Assembly: GCA_025677825.1 (NCBI GenBank)
Contig: JAIXMO010000011.1
Span: forward strand, 345,001-409,000
DNA: 64,000 bases
DNA from: Helicostylum pulchrum
Taxonomy: Eukaryota > Mucoromycota > Mucoromycetes > Mucorales > Mucoraceae
Reading direction: 5' to 3'
Shown here: one piece after another, positions 34,007 through 45,680 of the stretch
How the letters are laid out: each line of letters opens with the position of its first letter
How positions within the stretch are numbered: the stretch's first letter is position 1
Position numbers and translations under genes: made by a program
Notes under the pieces: generated by a model
The model's database searches: none
What the model was told of the DNA's origin: nothing
What the model saw: the letters and a program-made list of their open reading frames with translations, nothing else

Positions 34007-36415
34007 ATGACCGGAATACCTCTTAATGAATCTAAAGACCCCAGAGCACAAGCTGCTATTGCTCGTATTGAACAAATCAAGAGCCAGTTGAACTTGTCTT
34101 CCTCACCCATGTCTCGTCAAGCCCCCAAGGATATGGCTGAAGAGCGTGCTGCTGCTGAATTCAATATTGAAGAACTTGCCAAATTCTGGGCTGGTGGCGA
34201 AAAGAGATACAACTTGGTTCAAAAGGCTAATGAAATTATCCGTAATGACCCTGAATTAGTTGTACAATCGCCTCGTAACTTTTTAGAATTTACCAGAGAT
34301 GAAATGCGTGAATTGTAAAAAAAACAAAATTGCACTTTTATTTGTTTGTAAACGTAACTAAAAAATTGTTTTATCTTTGTAGCACCATGGGTCAAATTTT
34401 CAGAGTCATTCAAATTATGAAGGCTACAGATGATAAAGAATTAGGTTATGAGGTTGGACATGCTACCAACGTCTACTCTGAAAGTTTCTCTATGCGTTTC
34501 TTTGTCCATGACTCTCTTTTCCGTAACGTTGTCAACATGTTGGGTAACCAAGAACAACAGGATAGATATAATGACGATATCAGTAACTTTAGAATTTTTG
34601 GTTGTTTCGCTATGGTACATATATTTTCTCTCGCTTAATGCGTATATGCATGTATTAACCTTTTTTTTTTTTTTGGTTTTACTTAGACTGAACTCGGTCA
34701 CAGTTCCGCTTTGCGTGATATTGAGACAACAGCAACTTATGATTTTGCTACTGACGAATTTATTATTGATTCTCCTACCATCACATCTACCAAGTGGTGG
34801 ATTGGTATGGCTGGTCAAACCGCTACTCATACTGTCGTTATTGCTCAAACGGTTATTGATGGAAAGAAGGTTGGCCTTAACTGGTTTGTTGTTCAACTTC
34901 GTAGCAAGTACACTGGTGAACTCGAACCCTGCGTACAAATCGGAGATATCGGACAAAAGGTGGGTCATGCCGGTGTAGATAATGGCTGGATTCAATTCCG
35001 TCAAAAGCGTATTCCCCGTTCCGACATGTTGGCCAAGTGGGTCTCTTTAGACCGTCAAGGAAACTACGTACCTGCTCCTAACCCAGCTGTCATGTACGCT
35101 ACTTTAATTCCTGAACGTTTGTCTTTAGTTACTGTCACCACCCAAATGATCTCTCAAGCTCTTACTATTGCTACTCGTTACGGTGTTGTTCGTCGTCAAG
35201 GTTCTAAAGATCAACAAATCATGGATTATCAATCTCATTATGTTAAAATTATTCCTGGTATTGCTTTTATGTATATGGTACAATCTACTTCCAGTGCATT
35301 AAACGAACAATTCGAGGTCTTGACTGGTGGCGGTGCTATGGATCCTATTGTTTACTTGAACCATATGGGTGATATGCATGCCATGTCTGCTTCCCTTAAG
35401 GGACTTGCTGGCTGGTACGCCACTGATATCCTCGAAACTTGTCGTAGAAGTTGTGGTGGTCATGCTTATTCTTCTTATAATGGTATTGGTCATATTATTG
35501 GTGACTGGGGTGTGATGACTACTGGTGGCGGTGATAACGTCGTTCTCTTACAACAATGTGCTCGTTATCTTTTATACAGACTTGAACAAAAGCTCGAGTT
35601 TGATGAGTACCCTGACCTCAAGTTCAAGAGTTCTACCTTATATATCAAGGATGCTAAGAGGTACCTTGAAAATAAGACATGGCCTTGTAACGATGCAACC
35701 GATTGCTTGAAGGACTTTGCTTTAGTTCAAGAGGCTATGAATACCATCTTAGTTAAGCGCGTAAGTACTCTTTTTTCTAAAAAAAAAATTGTAAGGTTAT
35801 TAAAAATTAATTGTATTGCTTTTTTTTTCTGTAGTTGTATAGTATTCAACAAGCTCTCAAGAATGGATCCACTGTAAATGATATGTTGCTTGAGTCTGTT
35901 AGAGTCGCCGAATTACATTGTGCAGCTTTCATCTATAGTGTCTGTGCAGAAAAGTTCGGTAAACCTATCGGGGCACCTGGCATTGAACCCAGTGTTTTGG
36001 CTATCATGAAGAAATTGACAGCTCTTTGGGGTGTTCACGTTCTTCATACATACGGCGACCAAGGTTTCAAAGAGGGCTACTTCACCCCTGAGCAAATCAA
36101 CAGCATTGAAAAGACTTACCTTGAGACCTGTAAATCTCTTCGTAAGCAAGTCATTGGTCTTACTGACGCTTTCGGCTTCCCTGATTTTGTATTGAAGGCA
36201 CCTATTGCCAAGTACGATGGTGACATTTATCAAAGTAAGTTCATTTTTTTTTATATAGTTTTGATTTCGACTACTAAATGATTTTATTTTTTATATTTAT
36301 AGCTTATCTTGAGACTCTTCTTGCTGCACCAGGAAGTACTGGTGTTGCTCCTTACCATGCTAAATATATCAAGCCTTTGACAGAGCAAGAAAACCCTAAC
36401 TTGGTCAAGAAATAA
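34007..36415 (+). CDS. Peroxisomal acyl-CoA oxidase
   Basis: Five exons (34007-34314, 34383-34614, 34687-35760, 35835-36234, 36303-36415) join in phase to 708 residues. Typical acyl-CoA oxidase blocks are visible: FGCFAMTELGHSS, KWWIGMAGQTATH, RLSLVTV, and the flavin and catalytic region ending with CRRSCGGHAYSS and GDNVVLLQQ. It catalyses the first step of peroxisomal fatty-acid beta-oxidation, passing electrons to O2 to give H2O2. The C-terminus ends NLVKK with no SKL-type PTS1, so import may use an internal signal, as in yeast Pox1. The gene is complete and contains several GC-richer, codon-biased blocks suggesting strong expression. Confidence 0.95.
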
Positions 36416-36699
36416 ATTAATAGTATTAAATAGTAAAATAAAAATAGTATATCATTTTGCTTCCAAAAAAAAAGAGCGAAAGCTGCATTGCTCAAAGATA
36501 CAAAAAGAAACACGAGACGAAAAAGGTAAAAATAAATCGGCTTCAACAGGACCGTGCCCATATTCAAAACCAGTGTACCGGCATGCAGTATATAAATTTA
36601 TAAAAGAAGAGTGTATTTAATTAATGCAAGATAAAAATAACATGAAGTTTATGTAATCTGTCATTACAAACTTTTTTTTTATTTATAAACAAGTACTTG

Positions 36700-37533
36700 T
36701 TAACGATCATGATAGGTATAGATTCTTCTTGTCAGTATCATTTTATGTGTTCTTCTCAAGTGGTAATCAAAAGCGCTTCTACTGATCGAATGGATTTTAC
36801 ACGCCTTACAATAGAGGTCGGGATCGTTTTCATCGGGAGTGAGATGAGGATTCGGAACGGGTAATGTGATTTGGTGGGCTTTTCTCAAATGTTGAATATA
36901 ACCACATTTTGAGCTAAAGTATCTACCACATGTCTGACAACGTGAAAAGCGATCATCATACTTTTGGTTTGGCAGCAAGAATATTTTACTAGGCGAGGGT
37001 ACCGGAACCAATGCCATTTCATGCGTCTTTTGTAAGTGAGATCTATAAGTATACCATCGACTGTAAGTTTTGTTGCAAGCTCGACAATAAAAGTTTGGGT
37101 CCTTTTCATCTGGTAACACAACTGCTGGTAAATTTATTTCTGTACATGACTTCAGTGGCTTCTTGTGTACTGTTCTTCGGTGTTGGCGGTAGTTATCTTT
37201 ACGGCTAAATTTTCGATTACACGGGACACAGTATAGACTATGACTATCCGATAACGAACCTAGAATTAGGGTTAATATTTTATCACATTTTTTAAAGATA
37301 GGATGTATCTTTTTGTATGTACCTGACTTACGTACTGTGTCGTTTTGGATGGGTATAGGTGTAATGACGGGGCTTTCCATCTCGTCTAGTTCTACCAATG
37401 TCGCACCAGGAGGTTGAGATTGTTTTTGGTCTTCATCTACACTTTCGTCTGAGGGACTAGAGCGCGTTGACAAGAATAATAAAGAATAGCTACCATCGTT
37501 TTCTAACGTCGTAATGGTGTCCTGACTATTCAT
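36700..37533 (-). CDS. C2H2 zinc-finger protein with four fingers
   Basis: The frame encodes 277 residues as one exon, or 253 if the 72-nt segment starting GTAAGT and ending TTCTAG (about 37257-37328) is an intron. Splicing keeps the frame and gives a smooth join, so it is likely. Four fingers of the form C-x2-C-x12/13-H-x4-H follow: YCVPCNRKFS, YCRACNKTYS, RCQTCGRYFS and YCKACKIHSI. Linkers contain repeated acidic DEKDPNFYC/DENDPDLYC blocks, as in a C2H2 family expanded in mucoralean fungi. It is presumably DNA- or RNA-binding; the target is unknown. Confidence 0.75.
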   Translation of the reverse strand: MNSQDTITTLENDGSYSLLFLSTRSSPSDESVDEDQKQSQPPGATLVELDEMESPVITPIPIQNDTVRKSGTYKKIHPIFKKCDKILTLILGSLSDSHSLYCVPCNRKFSRKDNYRQHRRTVHKKPLKSCTEINLPAVVLPDEKDPNFYCRACNKTYSRWYTYRSHLQKTHEMALVPVPSPSKIFLLPNQKYDDRFSRCQTCGRYFSSKCGYIQHLRKAHQITLPVPNPHLTPDENDPDLYCKACKIHSISRSAFDYHLRRTHKMILTRRIYTYHDR

Positions 37534-39342
37534 TGTGAAATATACGCTAAAACAATACGTTTCGAAATGAAGAGTTCTGCATATTTTATTTACTGTACTT
37601 GAAGCGGACCATTTCCACTAACCAATCATAACAACGATAAACTTTCTTTTCAGGAGTACATGAACATAGTCTTAAGTTTTCCCACAAAAAAAATACTCCC
37701 TACATCTTGAGCTCAAATATGAATTATATTTTACACTCGCATTAAACGTAGTAGTATGATTTCATAATGCAAATATTTGCTATGTTGTAGGATCTTATCA
37801 TAAATTGTAACAAAACGTAAAGGCAAGATTACTGCAAGGAGTGTGCTTTTACATATTATCATTATGTGGGTTATGCTTCTACAATGAAATATCTCCTTTG
37901 TTTTTAATGGTTTTAACCTATTTGGGTGGTATTCTAATTTCAGTATGGAATTTGTTTAAGTTAGATAATTCATAGGAGAGGTTTAGCTACCCGATCATTG
38001 TCAAGTTCACATGCTTATGGATGATTAACTTAAGAAATCATACGTTTTTGGATTGACGGTGTAGTTCATTACTTCGAAAATATCAAACATAAGTTGAATT
38101 TTTTAAAAGGTAAACACGAATATTTATTAAAATTTTTATTAAATTGTATGCGTAATATGTAGCAGGCCTTGATTATCAGGAACAACCATGAGAAGGTAAT
38201 AGTATTACTGTTCCCAAAAAAAAAACCGGGTCCTAGTTAAAGGCAGGAAGAAATTTGTGCGTTGTTTAAGAGAAAAAGTGTCTCTAATAAAAGAGCAAGA
38301 AAAAAAAAGGGGGGTTTGGGCAGTATAAAAGAGAAAATGGTCCCTATAAAAAGGGCAAAAAAAAAAGGGGGGGGGGGGGGGAGCGAAGGGGAGCATTAAG
38401 TACCCTTGTAGTCAGGTCATGGAAGATAGAGGCGGAAACACAAAGAGACGTACCTCAATAGATAGTGCCTAAGGGGGCGGATCTCCATCACTGCTACCAT
38501 TTTTCAAAGATAATCAGCAAGAACAAGACAAACCTCGACCCTGTCTTTTTTCTTTCAAAAGAAAAAAGAAAAAGAGGAAAAGCCCAGTTTTTTTGCTGCG
38601 CGATCTACACCATCAAGTATTGACCAATAGGAGACGGCAAAATATCCTCCTTCTGCATACATAGTATACAATGGTTCGACTTAAAGGCACCTTTGAAAAT
38701 AGTATTTTTTTCTGTTTCATCATATTATCTGTGTAAGCGACATATCTTTTTTTTATTGAACCAGAAATATTTATATTCTAACCTGCTAGATATATCAGAA
38801 GAAAAATGGCAGACCCCATAACTCTAGTGAGTAGTCCTAATACTATTGCACGAAAACAAGAACCTTCCCCAAGGCTGAGTCAGCTCGTAGACCCCCTCCT
38901 GTCTCTCTTTGTCGTTGGATATATATGTTAAAAATGCGGCGTATCTTACTGTCACTTGTGAAAAGTGTATAGACGTTCAGAGGAACTCGATATCCATGGT
39001 ATGTCAAAATCACGTCTATAGAAAGGCAATGGAAAACGTTGGCCGGCCTATTTAGCAAAAAAAAAAATATCAACACCTTGGTGTCCACCCTTAGTAGCTC
39101 GATATCTAAAGTTAATATTAAATTAGCGGATAAAAGATTACGAGGCTTTGCGTATAATCGTGCTACTTTATATCATCCTCTTTTTGTAAGTAAAGACGCA
39201 ATAGTGCAAACAGAACAACCGTATGGGCTTTAATGTATATATATATATATATATCGTTACATATTTGTGCTAGCTGATATGAAGTATATCACAACTGTAT
39301 TTATGAAAATATGCACAGTTGCTTTGTTTATTTTAAAGTAGC
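37534..39342. other. Intergenic region with imperfect repeats
   Basis: About 1.8 kb with no supported gene. It holds an imperfect direct repeat at 38269-38370, a perfect 11-bp inverted repeat with a 2-base loop at 38545-38568, and short open stretches (38419-38640 and 39039-39233, both +) that have no recognisable family. Near 38419 an ATG frame runs into a G6 tract, after which another frame is open, suggesting a decayed small gene. Confidence 0.5.
38269..38370. repeat. Imperfect direct repeat, about 60-bp period
   Basis: Two copies of a unit starting agagaaaa, then a (g)tctct/gtccct block, ataaaa, a short ag-rich stretch and a run of A followed by G. Copies start at 38269 and 38329. Divergence is moderate. 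Confidence 0.6.
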
Positions 39343-41290
39343 GATAATAAACTACGGGATGCTTTTGTTTATGCTTGCTTTAGTGCTCCCCAAAATAATA
39401 TTTTTTCTTTGCGGAAATCTAAAAATACAGATATATCACAGAGTATAGTAAAACTCAGGTTGTCTCTACCCTTTGTTTTTGCATAAAATTCGTGGATACG
39501 CCGTTCTGTTCCATTTGTATATTTGATCAAGACAAATCTATTTTCTTTCGTAAAATTTTCATCCATACTTGTATATTTAAAGCTCTTTAGTTTTTTGAAA
39601 CCTGTTAAATCAATAACAGGATTACCGTATTTGCGATCCCATTTTCCAGCTTTTAATGATACAATTTCGATATTATGCAAATGAGTTGTCACCAAATCAA
39701 AAATATTTTTAGCTGGTCTAATATATTCCATTTGTAACAAATTGATATCACCGTTCGCTTGATCAGAAGAAATTAACCCTTCTTTGTGTCTTAAACTAAA
39801 AGAATACTTCGAACACATATTGTCGTTGAACACGATGTTAATGCTTTGAAGCCTAGGAAAATTTGAAAGGGAGTAATTTAAAACTTGGTATACATCATCA
39901 TCATCATCGTATGGACCCAAAAGATTAAATTCTAAAGCATGGAAGATTTCGGGGCCAATTATCGAACTAGCTTTGTCAGGTACGGCGATATCAGCAGTAT
40001 TAGGTCTTTGTAAGGTAGCCAATAATCTACCAAGACTATCGTATCTGAAAGAATAACATAAACGTCTTTTTTCGGGTATTGCTTCATTGAAATGGGCTGT
40101 ACAATGAGTTTGTCGAGTTCCTCTAAACGAGTTTAATAACTTGAAGTATTTTGTCATATTGTTTTCGTCGTTGTCTCGTACTCGTCCTCTAAATCCAATG
40201 TATATTTTCTTAATACTACCCGATTTTTCCATAAGTCTCAACGCAAGATCCATTCCAACAATGTCAATCCAATTAAAAAAATATTGATGAGAGATGATGA
40301 TACTTAAGTCAGTTAAGTGATTTGGAAAGTAATCTATGAGGTATCTTGCATACGTAGCCGATAGATATGGTAGACATAACTCTAAATAGGTTAAACTCGA
40401 AATAAAATTCAAATTGATTCTTCTATTGTCGTCTAATGTTTGTCGCATGACGCGGTCGGAAGTTGAATAAGGATCGCAACGAAAGTTAAGATATTCCAGA
40501 TTGGGACAGCTATCTTGTATTTGAAATGGTGTCAAATTGACATCATGCTTATTGCGAAGCTCTAGTTTTGTCAATTTCTTAAACTTAGTTAAGAAGTTTA
40601 ATATATTGAAGCTAACTGTATTTCTGTTATAAAGTAAACGGATACAGGTAATAGAGCTGCGAAATTTGTAATATACTGAAAATAATAAATCGCTTCGAAT
40701 ATCAGTAAGGTTAGTTCCAGTATCAATTCTGTTGATATGCTGCATATCAGCATTTATCAAATATCCTACATATTCGTTAGGATAATGGGTTCTCGTAAAA
40801 TCAATCTCCTTTAAATATGGTAACTGCTTCAATAACTCTAATAGTTCTAGTTCGCTGAATTTATACCAGTCTCTGTACATGGCGTCCTGAATGGCTAACT
40901 TGGTAATAAGACGACTATATTTGAAGTATTGTTTGCGGACAAAAGCGTTTAAAAGCAATTTCAGACGAGAAATATTATGGTCCTGTAGTGTCACTGTTTC
41001 CCAGCCCAATTGAATAGTCATCGTATACCAACTCTTACAAACAAAGTAACACGTTTGAAGGTCTCTTCGCTTTAGATACAGGAATATATTTGTGTATATT
41101 TCTACAGGTAGGTCACGCATATTTTGAAAAGATATAAAGTAGGTAAAAATGAAAAGATTTAAAAAGGCCGGGATGTAATTATAACGTTGTATATATATAT
41201 ATATATATATATATTTAGGAATTGAAGACAGAAAATTCTATAAGCGTCTTTATAAAAAAGAATGACTGTCTTCTCATCGGCGTCTTTATG
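39343..41290. repeat. Left arm of a large inverted repeat
   Basis: This arm matches 41658-43671 in inverse orientation, with a 367-bp spacer. The inner 1,221 bases (40070-41290) are nearly identical to the other arm; I see two differences. The outer part, coding for the F-box protein C-terminus, is clearly diverged. A short outer block ending at 39343 (gataataaac side) is again matched. Confidence 0.93.
39369..41120 (-). CDS. F-box protein with leucine-rich-like repeats (intact copy)
   Basis: A single open frame of 583 residues. The N-terminus MRDLPVEIYTNIFLYLKRRD followed by CYFVCKSWY is a standard F-box. The remainder has repeated Leu-rich blocks (LRNKHDVNL, LEYLNFRCD, LTYLELCLPYL) like the LRR region of F-box/LRR proteins. 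It would bind Skp1 in an SCF ubiquitin ligase and use the C-terminal half to choose substrates. F-box proteins of this type are expanded in mucoralean genomes. Residues 1 to about 350 are almost identical to the second copy at 41828; the C-terminal third is only partly alike. The two ATG starts face each other across the palindrome centre, so they share promoter-like arms. Confidence 0.85.
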   Translation of the reverse strand: MRDLPVEIYTNIFLYLKRRDLQTCYFVCKSWYTMTIQLGWETVTLQDHNISRLKLLLNAFVRKQYFKYSRLITKLAIQDAMYRDWYKFSELELLELLKQLPYLKEIDFTRTHYPNEYVGYLINADMQHINRIDTGTNLTDIRSDLLFSVYYKFRSSITCIRLLYNRNTVSFNILNFLTKFKKLTKLELRNKHDVNLTPFQIQDSCPNLEYLNFRCDPYSTSDRVMRQTLDDNRRINLNFISSLTYLELCLPYLSATYARYLIDYFPNHLTDLSIIISHQYFFNWIDIVGMDLALRLMEKSGSIKKIYIGFRGRVRDNDENNMTKYFKLLNSFRGTRQTHCTAHFNEAIPEKRRLCYSFRYDSLGRLLATLQRPNTADIAVPDKASSIIGPEIFHALEFNLLGPYDDDDDVYQVLNYSLSNFPRLQSINIVFNDNMCSKYSFSLRHKEGLISSDQANGDINLLQMEYIRPAKNIFDLVTTHLHNIEIVSLKAGKWDRKYGNPVIDLTGFKKLKSFKYTSMDENFTKENRFVLIKYTNGTERRIHEFYAKTKGRDNLSFTILCDISVFLDFRKEKILFWGALKQA

Positions 41291-41657
41291 CAGCCAATCT
41301 CAATTCAAAGATGCGGGTTTTTTTTTATCTTCGTTGTCATCACAATGAAGCGATATCATTAACAGCTGACAATTGGGGTAATTTAGACAATGATTCCGTT
41401 ATTGATTTAACAGGTTTCGAAAAATAAACTAGAGAATTTTGTCTATGAGACCAGAGACTGTGAGGATAGTCACTAACGTATTATTTATCTTGAGATCTTC
41501 CTCACTCAAATAACAATATGGCGATACAGACAATCGGTCGGTGTGATTATATAAAACGATTATGTTTATTATGGAACCGGCTCTCTTTATTGTTCTGTTG
41601 CTAAAAAAATAGGGGTCTCTCCTTATTTTTCATTTGTCATTGAACCTTTCATTTTAT
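41291..41657. other. Spacer of the inverted repeat with an F-box tail relic
   Basis: The 367 unpaired bases between the arms. At 41341-41427 (+) a 28-codon frame ending in TAA has the pattern HNEAISL...DNWG...VIDLTGF, matching the C-terminal region of both F-box proteins (HNIEI.SL...VIDLTGFKK). It is therefore a fragment of a third copy. The rest of the spacer shows nothing recognisable. Confidence 0.75.
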
Positions 41658-43671
41658 CATAAAGACACCGATGAGAAGACAGTCATTCTTTTTTATAAAG
41701 ACGCTTATAGAATTTTCTGTCTTCAATTCCTAAATATATATATATATATATATATATACAACGTTATAATTACATCCCGGCCTTTTTAAATCTTTTCATT
41801 TTTACCTACTTTATATCTTTTCAAAATATGCGTGACCTACCTGTAGAAATATACACAAATATATTCCTGTATCTAAAGCGAAGAGACCTTCAAACGTGTT
41901 ACTTTGTTTGTAAGAGTTGGTATACGATGACTATTCAATTGGGCTGGGAAACAGTGACACTACAGGACCATAATATTTCTCGTCTGAAATTGCTTTTAAA
42001 CGCTTTTGTCCGCAAACAATACTTCAAATATAGTCGTCTTATTACCAAGTTAGCCATTCAGGACGCCATGTACAGAGACTGGTATAAATTCAGCGAACTA
42101 GAACTATTAGAGTTATTGAAGCAGTTACCATATTTAAAGGAGATTGATTTTACGAGAACCCATTATCCTAACGAATATGTAGGATATTTGATAAATGCTG
42201 ATATGCAGCATATCAACAGAATTGATACTGGAACTAACCTTACTGATATTCGAAGCGATTTATTATTTTCAGTATATTACAAATTTCGCAGCTCTATTAC
42301 CTGTATCCGTTTACTTTATAACAGAAATACAGTTAGCTTCAATATATTAAACTTCTTAACTAAGTTTAAGAAATTGACAAAACTAGAGCTTCGCAATAAG
42401 CATGATGTCAATTTGACACCATTTCAAATACAAGATAGCTGTCCCAATCTGGAATATCTTAACTTTCGTTGCGATCCTTATTCAACTTCCGACCGCGTCA
42501 TGCGACAAACATTAGACGACAATAGAAGAATCAATTTGAATTTTATTTCGAGTTTAACCTATTTAGAGTTATGTCTACCATATCTATCGGCTACGTATGC
42601 AAGATACCTCATAGATTACTTTCCAAATCACTTAACTGACTTAAGTATCATCATCTCTCATCAATATTTTTTTAATTGGATTGACATTGTTGGAATGGAT
42701 CTTGCGTTAAGACTTATGGAAAAATCGGGTAGTATCAAGAAAATATACATTGGATTTAGAGGACGAGTACGAGACAACGACGAAAACAATATGATAAAAT
42801 ACTTCAAGTTATTAAACTCGTTTAGAGGAACTCGACAAACTCATTGTACAGCCCATTTCAATGAAGCAATACCCGAAACAAGTGATTTAGGTTATTCTTT
42901 CAGCTACGATATTAATAATAGATTACACGTTACGTATGATCTATACATGAGCGACTTATATAGATCTAATACTGCTAATATGACTGTACCTGACAAGACT
43001 AGTTCGATAATTGGTCCCGAAATCTTCCGTGCTTTAGAATTTAATGCTTTTAGTCTATACGATGGTGCTGTATGCGAAGTTTTAAATTACTCGTTTTCAA
43101 AATTTCCTAGGCTTCGAAGCCTTAGCATCTTGTGCTACCCACATGAAGGTACGTATTATTCTCTTAGTTTAAGACACAAGAGCGGGAAACTTTTTTCTTA
43201 TCAAGCAAACGGTGATATTAATTTTTTTACAAATGGAGCATATAAGACCAGCTAAAACCCTTTTTGATTTGGTGACAACTCATTTGCATAATATCGAAAT
43301 TATATCATTAAAAGATAGAGATTGGGGTCGCAAATACGATAATCCTGTTATTGATTTAACAGGTTTCAAAAAACTAAAGAGCTTTAGATATACAAGTACA
43401 AATATCCGTTTTACGAAGGAAAATAAATTTGTCTTGATCAAATATACAAATGGAACAGAAGAACAGCGTATTCTCGAATATAGAAAAGCAAAGGGTATGG
43501 GCGACCTGATTTTTACTGTATTATGTGATGTATCCGTATCATTAGATTTCCGCGAACAAAAATGAAATTTTGAGAAACACTAGGTATCTCATTTTTTATC
43601 AACTACCAATATACTATAATAAAAATAAAAGAATAGCAAGCGTAAACAAAAGCATCCCTTAGTTTATTATC
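41658..43671. repeat. Right arm of a large inverted repeat
   Basis: Inverse partner of 39343-41290. The match begins at cataaagac and the near-identical core ends at 42878. An AT dinucleotide run of the same length sits in both arms (near 41191-41213 and 41735-41757), consistent with recent homogenisation. Confidence 0.93.
41828..43565 (+). pseudogene. F-box protein, second copy, frameshifted
   Basis: The frame from ATG 41828 runs 475 codons and then shifts. Compared with the intact copy, a T run near 43217 has one extra T, after which the next frame (43212-43565) continues with the family C-terminus (MEHIRPAKTLFDLVTTHLHN). Residues 1 to about 350 differ from the left copy by one residue (Thr to Ile) in what I compared. 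The C-terminal region is diverged and includes an insertion around DLYMSDLYRS. It may be a true pseudogene, a truncated protein still carrying the F-box, or a homopolymer read error. Confidence 0.8.
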
Positions 43672-44088
43672 CAAAAATGAAAATTGAAAAAAAAACAAAA
43701 AAGTACGTTTTTAATTTTTTGTATCAAAGATGTAGTCAAAAAAATTATTTGCTATTATTCAATGTAGGTCCAAAACGCGTTTTCTGTTTCCTGGAAAAAT
43801 AAAAACCATTATTTATTATACCAGTTTAAATTAGCAGCGATTTCTGAAGTGAGCGACTGTTTAACCCCAGGTATCTCAATGAGCTATTTTCTTTAGCAGT
43901 AATTATCCACTCATCGATAAAAGGGTCTGTTCGACTTAATGATGGATTTCATCCATATTTTGGCCGCCCTTAGATAGAGCCGCTATTGTATTCATAACGT
44001 TGTACTATATAGGAGAGCCTCCTAGCTATAACTATAAAGCCTAAATTTATTAATTATGTACGTAATGCCAAAATGCAACTAATCTCTG

Positions 44089-44121
<33 letters not shown>

Positions 44122-44174
44122 CATTATTATTATTATTATCTTTATAAAGAAAAAGTCGAGTGTAGCTAAATCTA
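43672..44174. other. Intergenic region with ATT microsatellite
   Basis: No gene seen. An imperfect (ATT)n run lies at about 44092-44142. The remainder has no recognisable coding or RNA structure. Confidence 0.6.
44092..44142. repeat. ATT trinucleotide microsatellite
   Basis: About 17 units of TTA/ATT with one interruption (tcatta). It lies just downstream of the stop codon of the membrane-protein gene on the minus strand. Confidence 0.9.
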
Positions 44175-45439
44175 TTAAAAGTATACGGCTGATTCATTTA
44201 CTGGGTGGTCAGACAACAAAGAATCGCCAAATGTAATACGAGAGCCTCCTCCAATTGTACTTGCTAAAGGCTCGAAATTAGAGTTCTGGTGTACTACATC
44301 TGATTTTTCTGGTTTAGTCATAGCTGTATCCATAGCCCCAGCGCTATTTTGCTTTACAGCGCAACACTTGGACGCGATCAACTTTTTAGCGATGAAGTCT
44401 CTAAGTTTATGGACTAACACCTGGAAAAAGAAACATATAATTATAATAACAGATATAGCAATGTACCAGATAGCAGCGCTAGGACCTACTCTCCAATCTA
44501 AAAAAGAATAAACCCACCACTGTTCACTACCCGTTCCCCAATACATATTAATCATCTCTGTAAACAATATAAAATCCTCTTAGTACACTTACACTGCGAA
44601 AATAATAAATGTCATACACATGTATAAAAGTACGGTGATGTAAACCAACAGAACCATATTGATGTAAATGATCATTCTGTTGAATATGACTTCCACAAGA
44701 AGCACAAATAAAGTAACGGCATGCAGTGATATACTGATCCAGAAATCAATCGGAGAAAGATGTGCTGAAAGAAAGAGGAGGGAAAGGGTTAAGCAAAAAT
44801 TGTGTATATATTTTTTGTAATTAAATTATATATTACCATTGAATAGTTTTTCGTTTGCAAGAAGTGCCCAAAATACTACAGGAGTTTGTATACTAGTGTA
44901 GATTTAAGTTTATATAATTCATTATAATATATACATGAGACGTACTTGTAAACAATGATAGTATGGTACAAGTACACATACAGATAATTCAACACCGGCG
45001 ATTGGTCCAAAAGCGAGGATGGCCTTTTAGGGGTTGTATAATCCGCTTTGGACAACCATAAATATTTTGCATGATGGTACAAAGTTATCTACAATATTTT
45101 TTTTTTTCATCAGATATAATTGTAACGCTTACAAAAAAAGAAAACACTTACCATTTGATAAATATGAAGCCCAATAAAAGTAAGATCAGTAAAATACGCA
45201 AAAAATTGTCTAAACCCACCAGATTTAATTGTCCATATGATATCGACCCATAACACTATAAAATTATACAATACGAGTGGAAGCCGAATGAAAAACAGGG
45301 TTTTTGGTGTTACAAAATGAGAGGTGACTGCACGCTCTGGTTCAAAACGGTCAAACCCAAACCAGTGTATAATTTTACTGGAAGAAGGCTCAATGGGTTC
45401 ATCGCGATATACCTGAACTGCCGTTTTCTTGTCTCGCAT
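44175..45439 (-). CDS. Multi-pass membrane protein, AIG1/FAR-17a-like
   Basis: Five exons (45152-45439, 44946-45088, 44837-44892, 44595-44764, 44175-44555) join in phase to about 345 residues. At least six hydrophobic helices are seen, with motifs HWFGFDRFEPERAVTSHFVT, TPVVFWALL, ISLHAVTLFVLLVEVIFNRM and WWVYSFLDW. These resemble the AIG1/FAR-17a and rolling-stone-type membrane proteins, some of which are esterases for fatty-acid esters of hydroxy fatty acids. The catalytic role here is unproven. The C-terminus is polar and cytosol-like, with CC residues that might be acylated. The acceptor of the last exon uses the second of two adjacent AGs. A broken paralogue lies at about 60740. Confidence 0.65.
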
Positions 45440-45680
45440 GTTTAATATAGATAACACACAGAATGAAAAAATAAAAGAAAACCCAGGATAAATGAAAAAT
45501 ATAAGTAAGTTACTTGTCTCCTATTTTTTATTAACAATTCGTCAAAATGCTATATTTTTTTTTTTGCGTATAGTAAAAAAAAAAGAAAGCATACATTTTT
45601 TTAGGGAGTTACTTTGGATATCTATATATACAGGTTTTTCATTCAAAAAGAAACAGAAGACAAGTTTCACCAACTCCTAA

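Noticed and set aside
34441..35004. Minus-strand frame of 187 codons
   Set aside because: Antisense to acyl-CoA oxidase exons and shows no independent features.
38545..38568. 11-bp perfect hairpin as a transcription terminator
   Set aside because: It is a pure T/C-A/G run pairing by composition, and no gene ends next to it.
39343..43671. Palindrome as a DNA transposon with terminal inverted repeats
   Set aside because: The arms contain F-box genes rather than a transposase, and no target-site duplication or short terminal repeat typical of a family was found.
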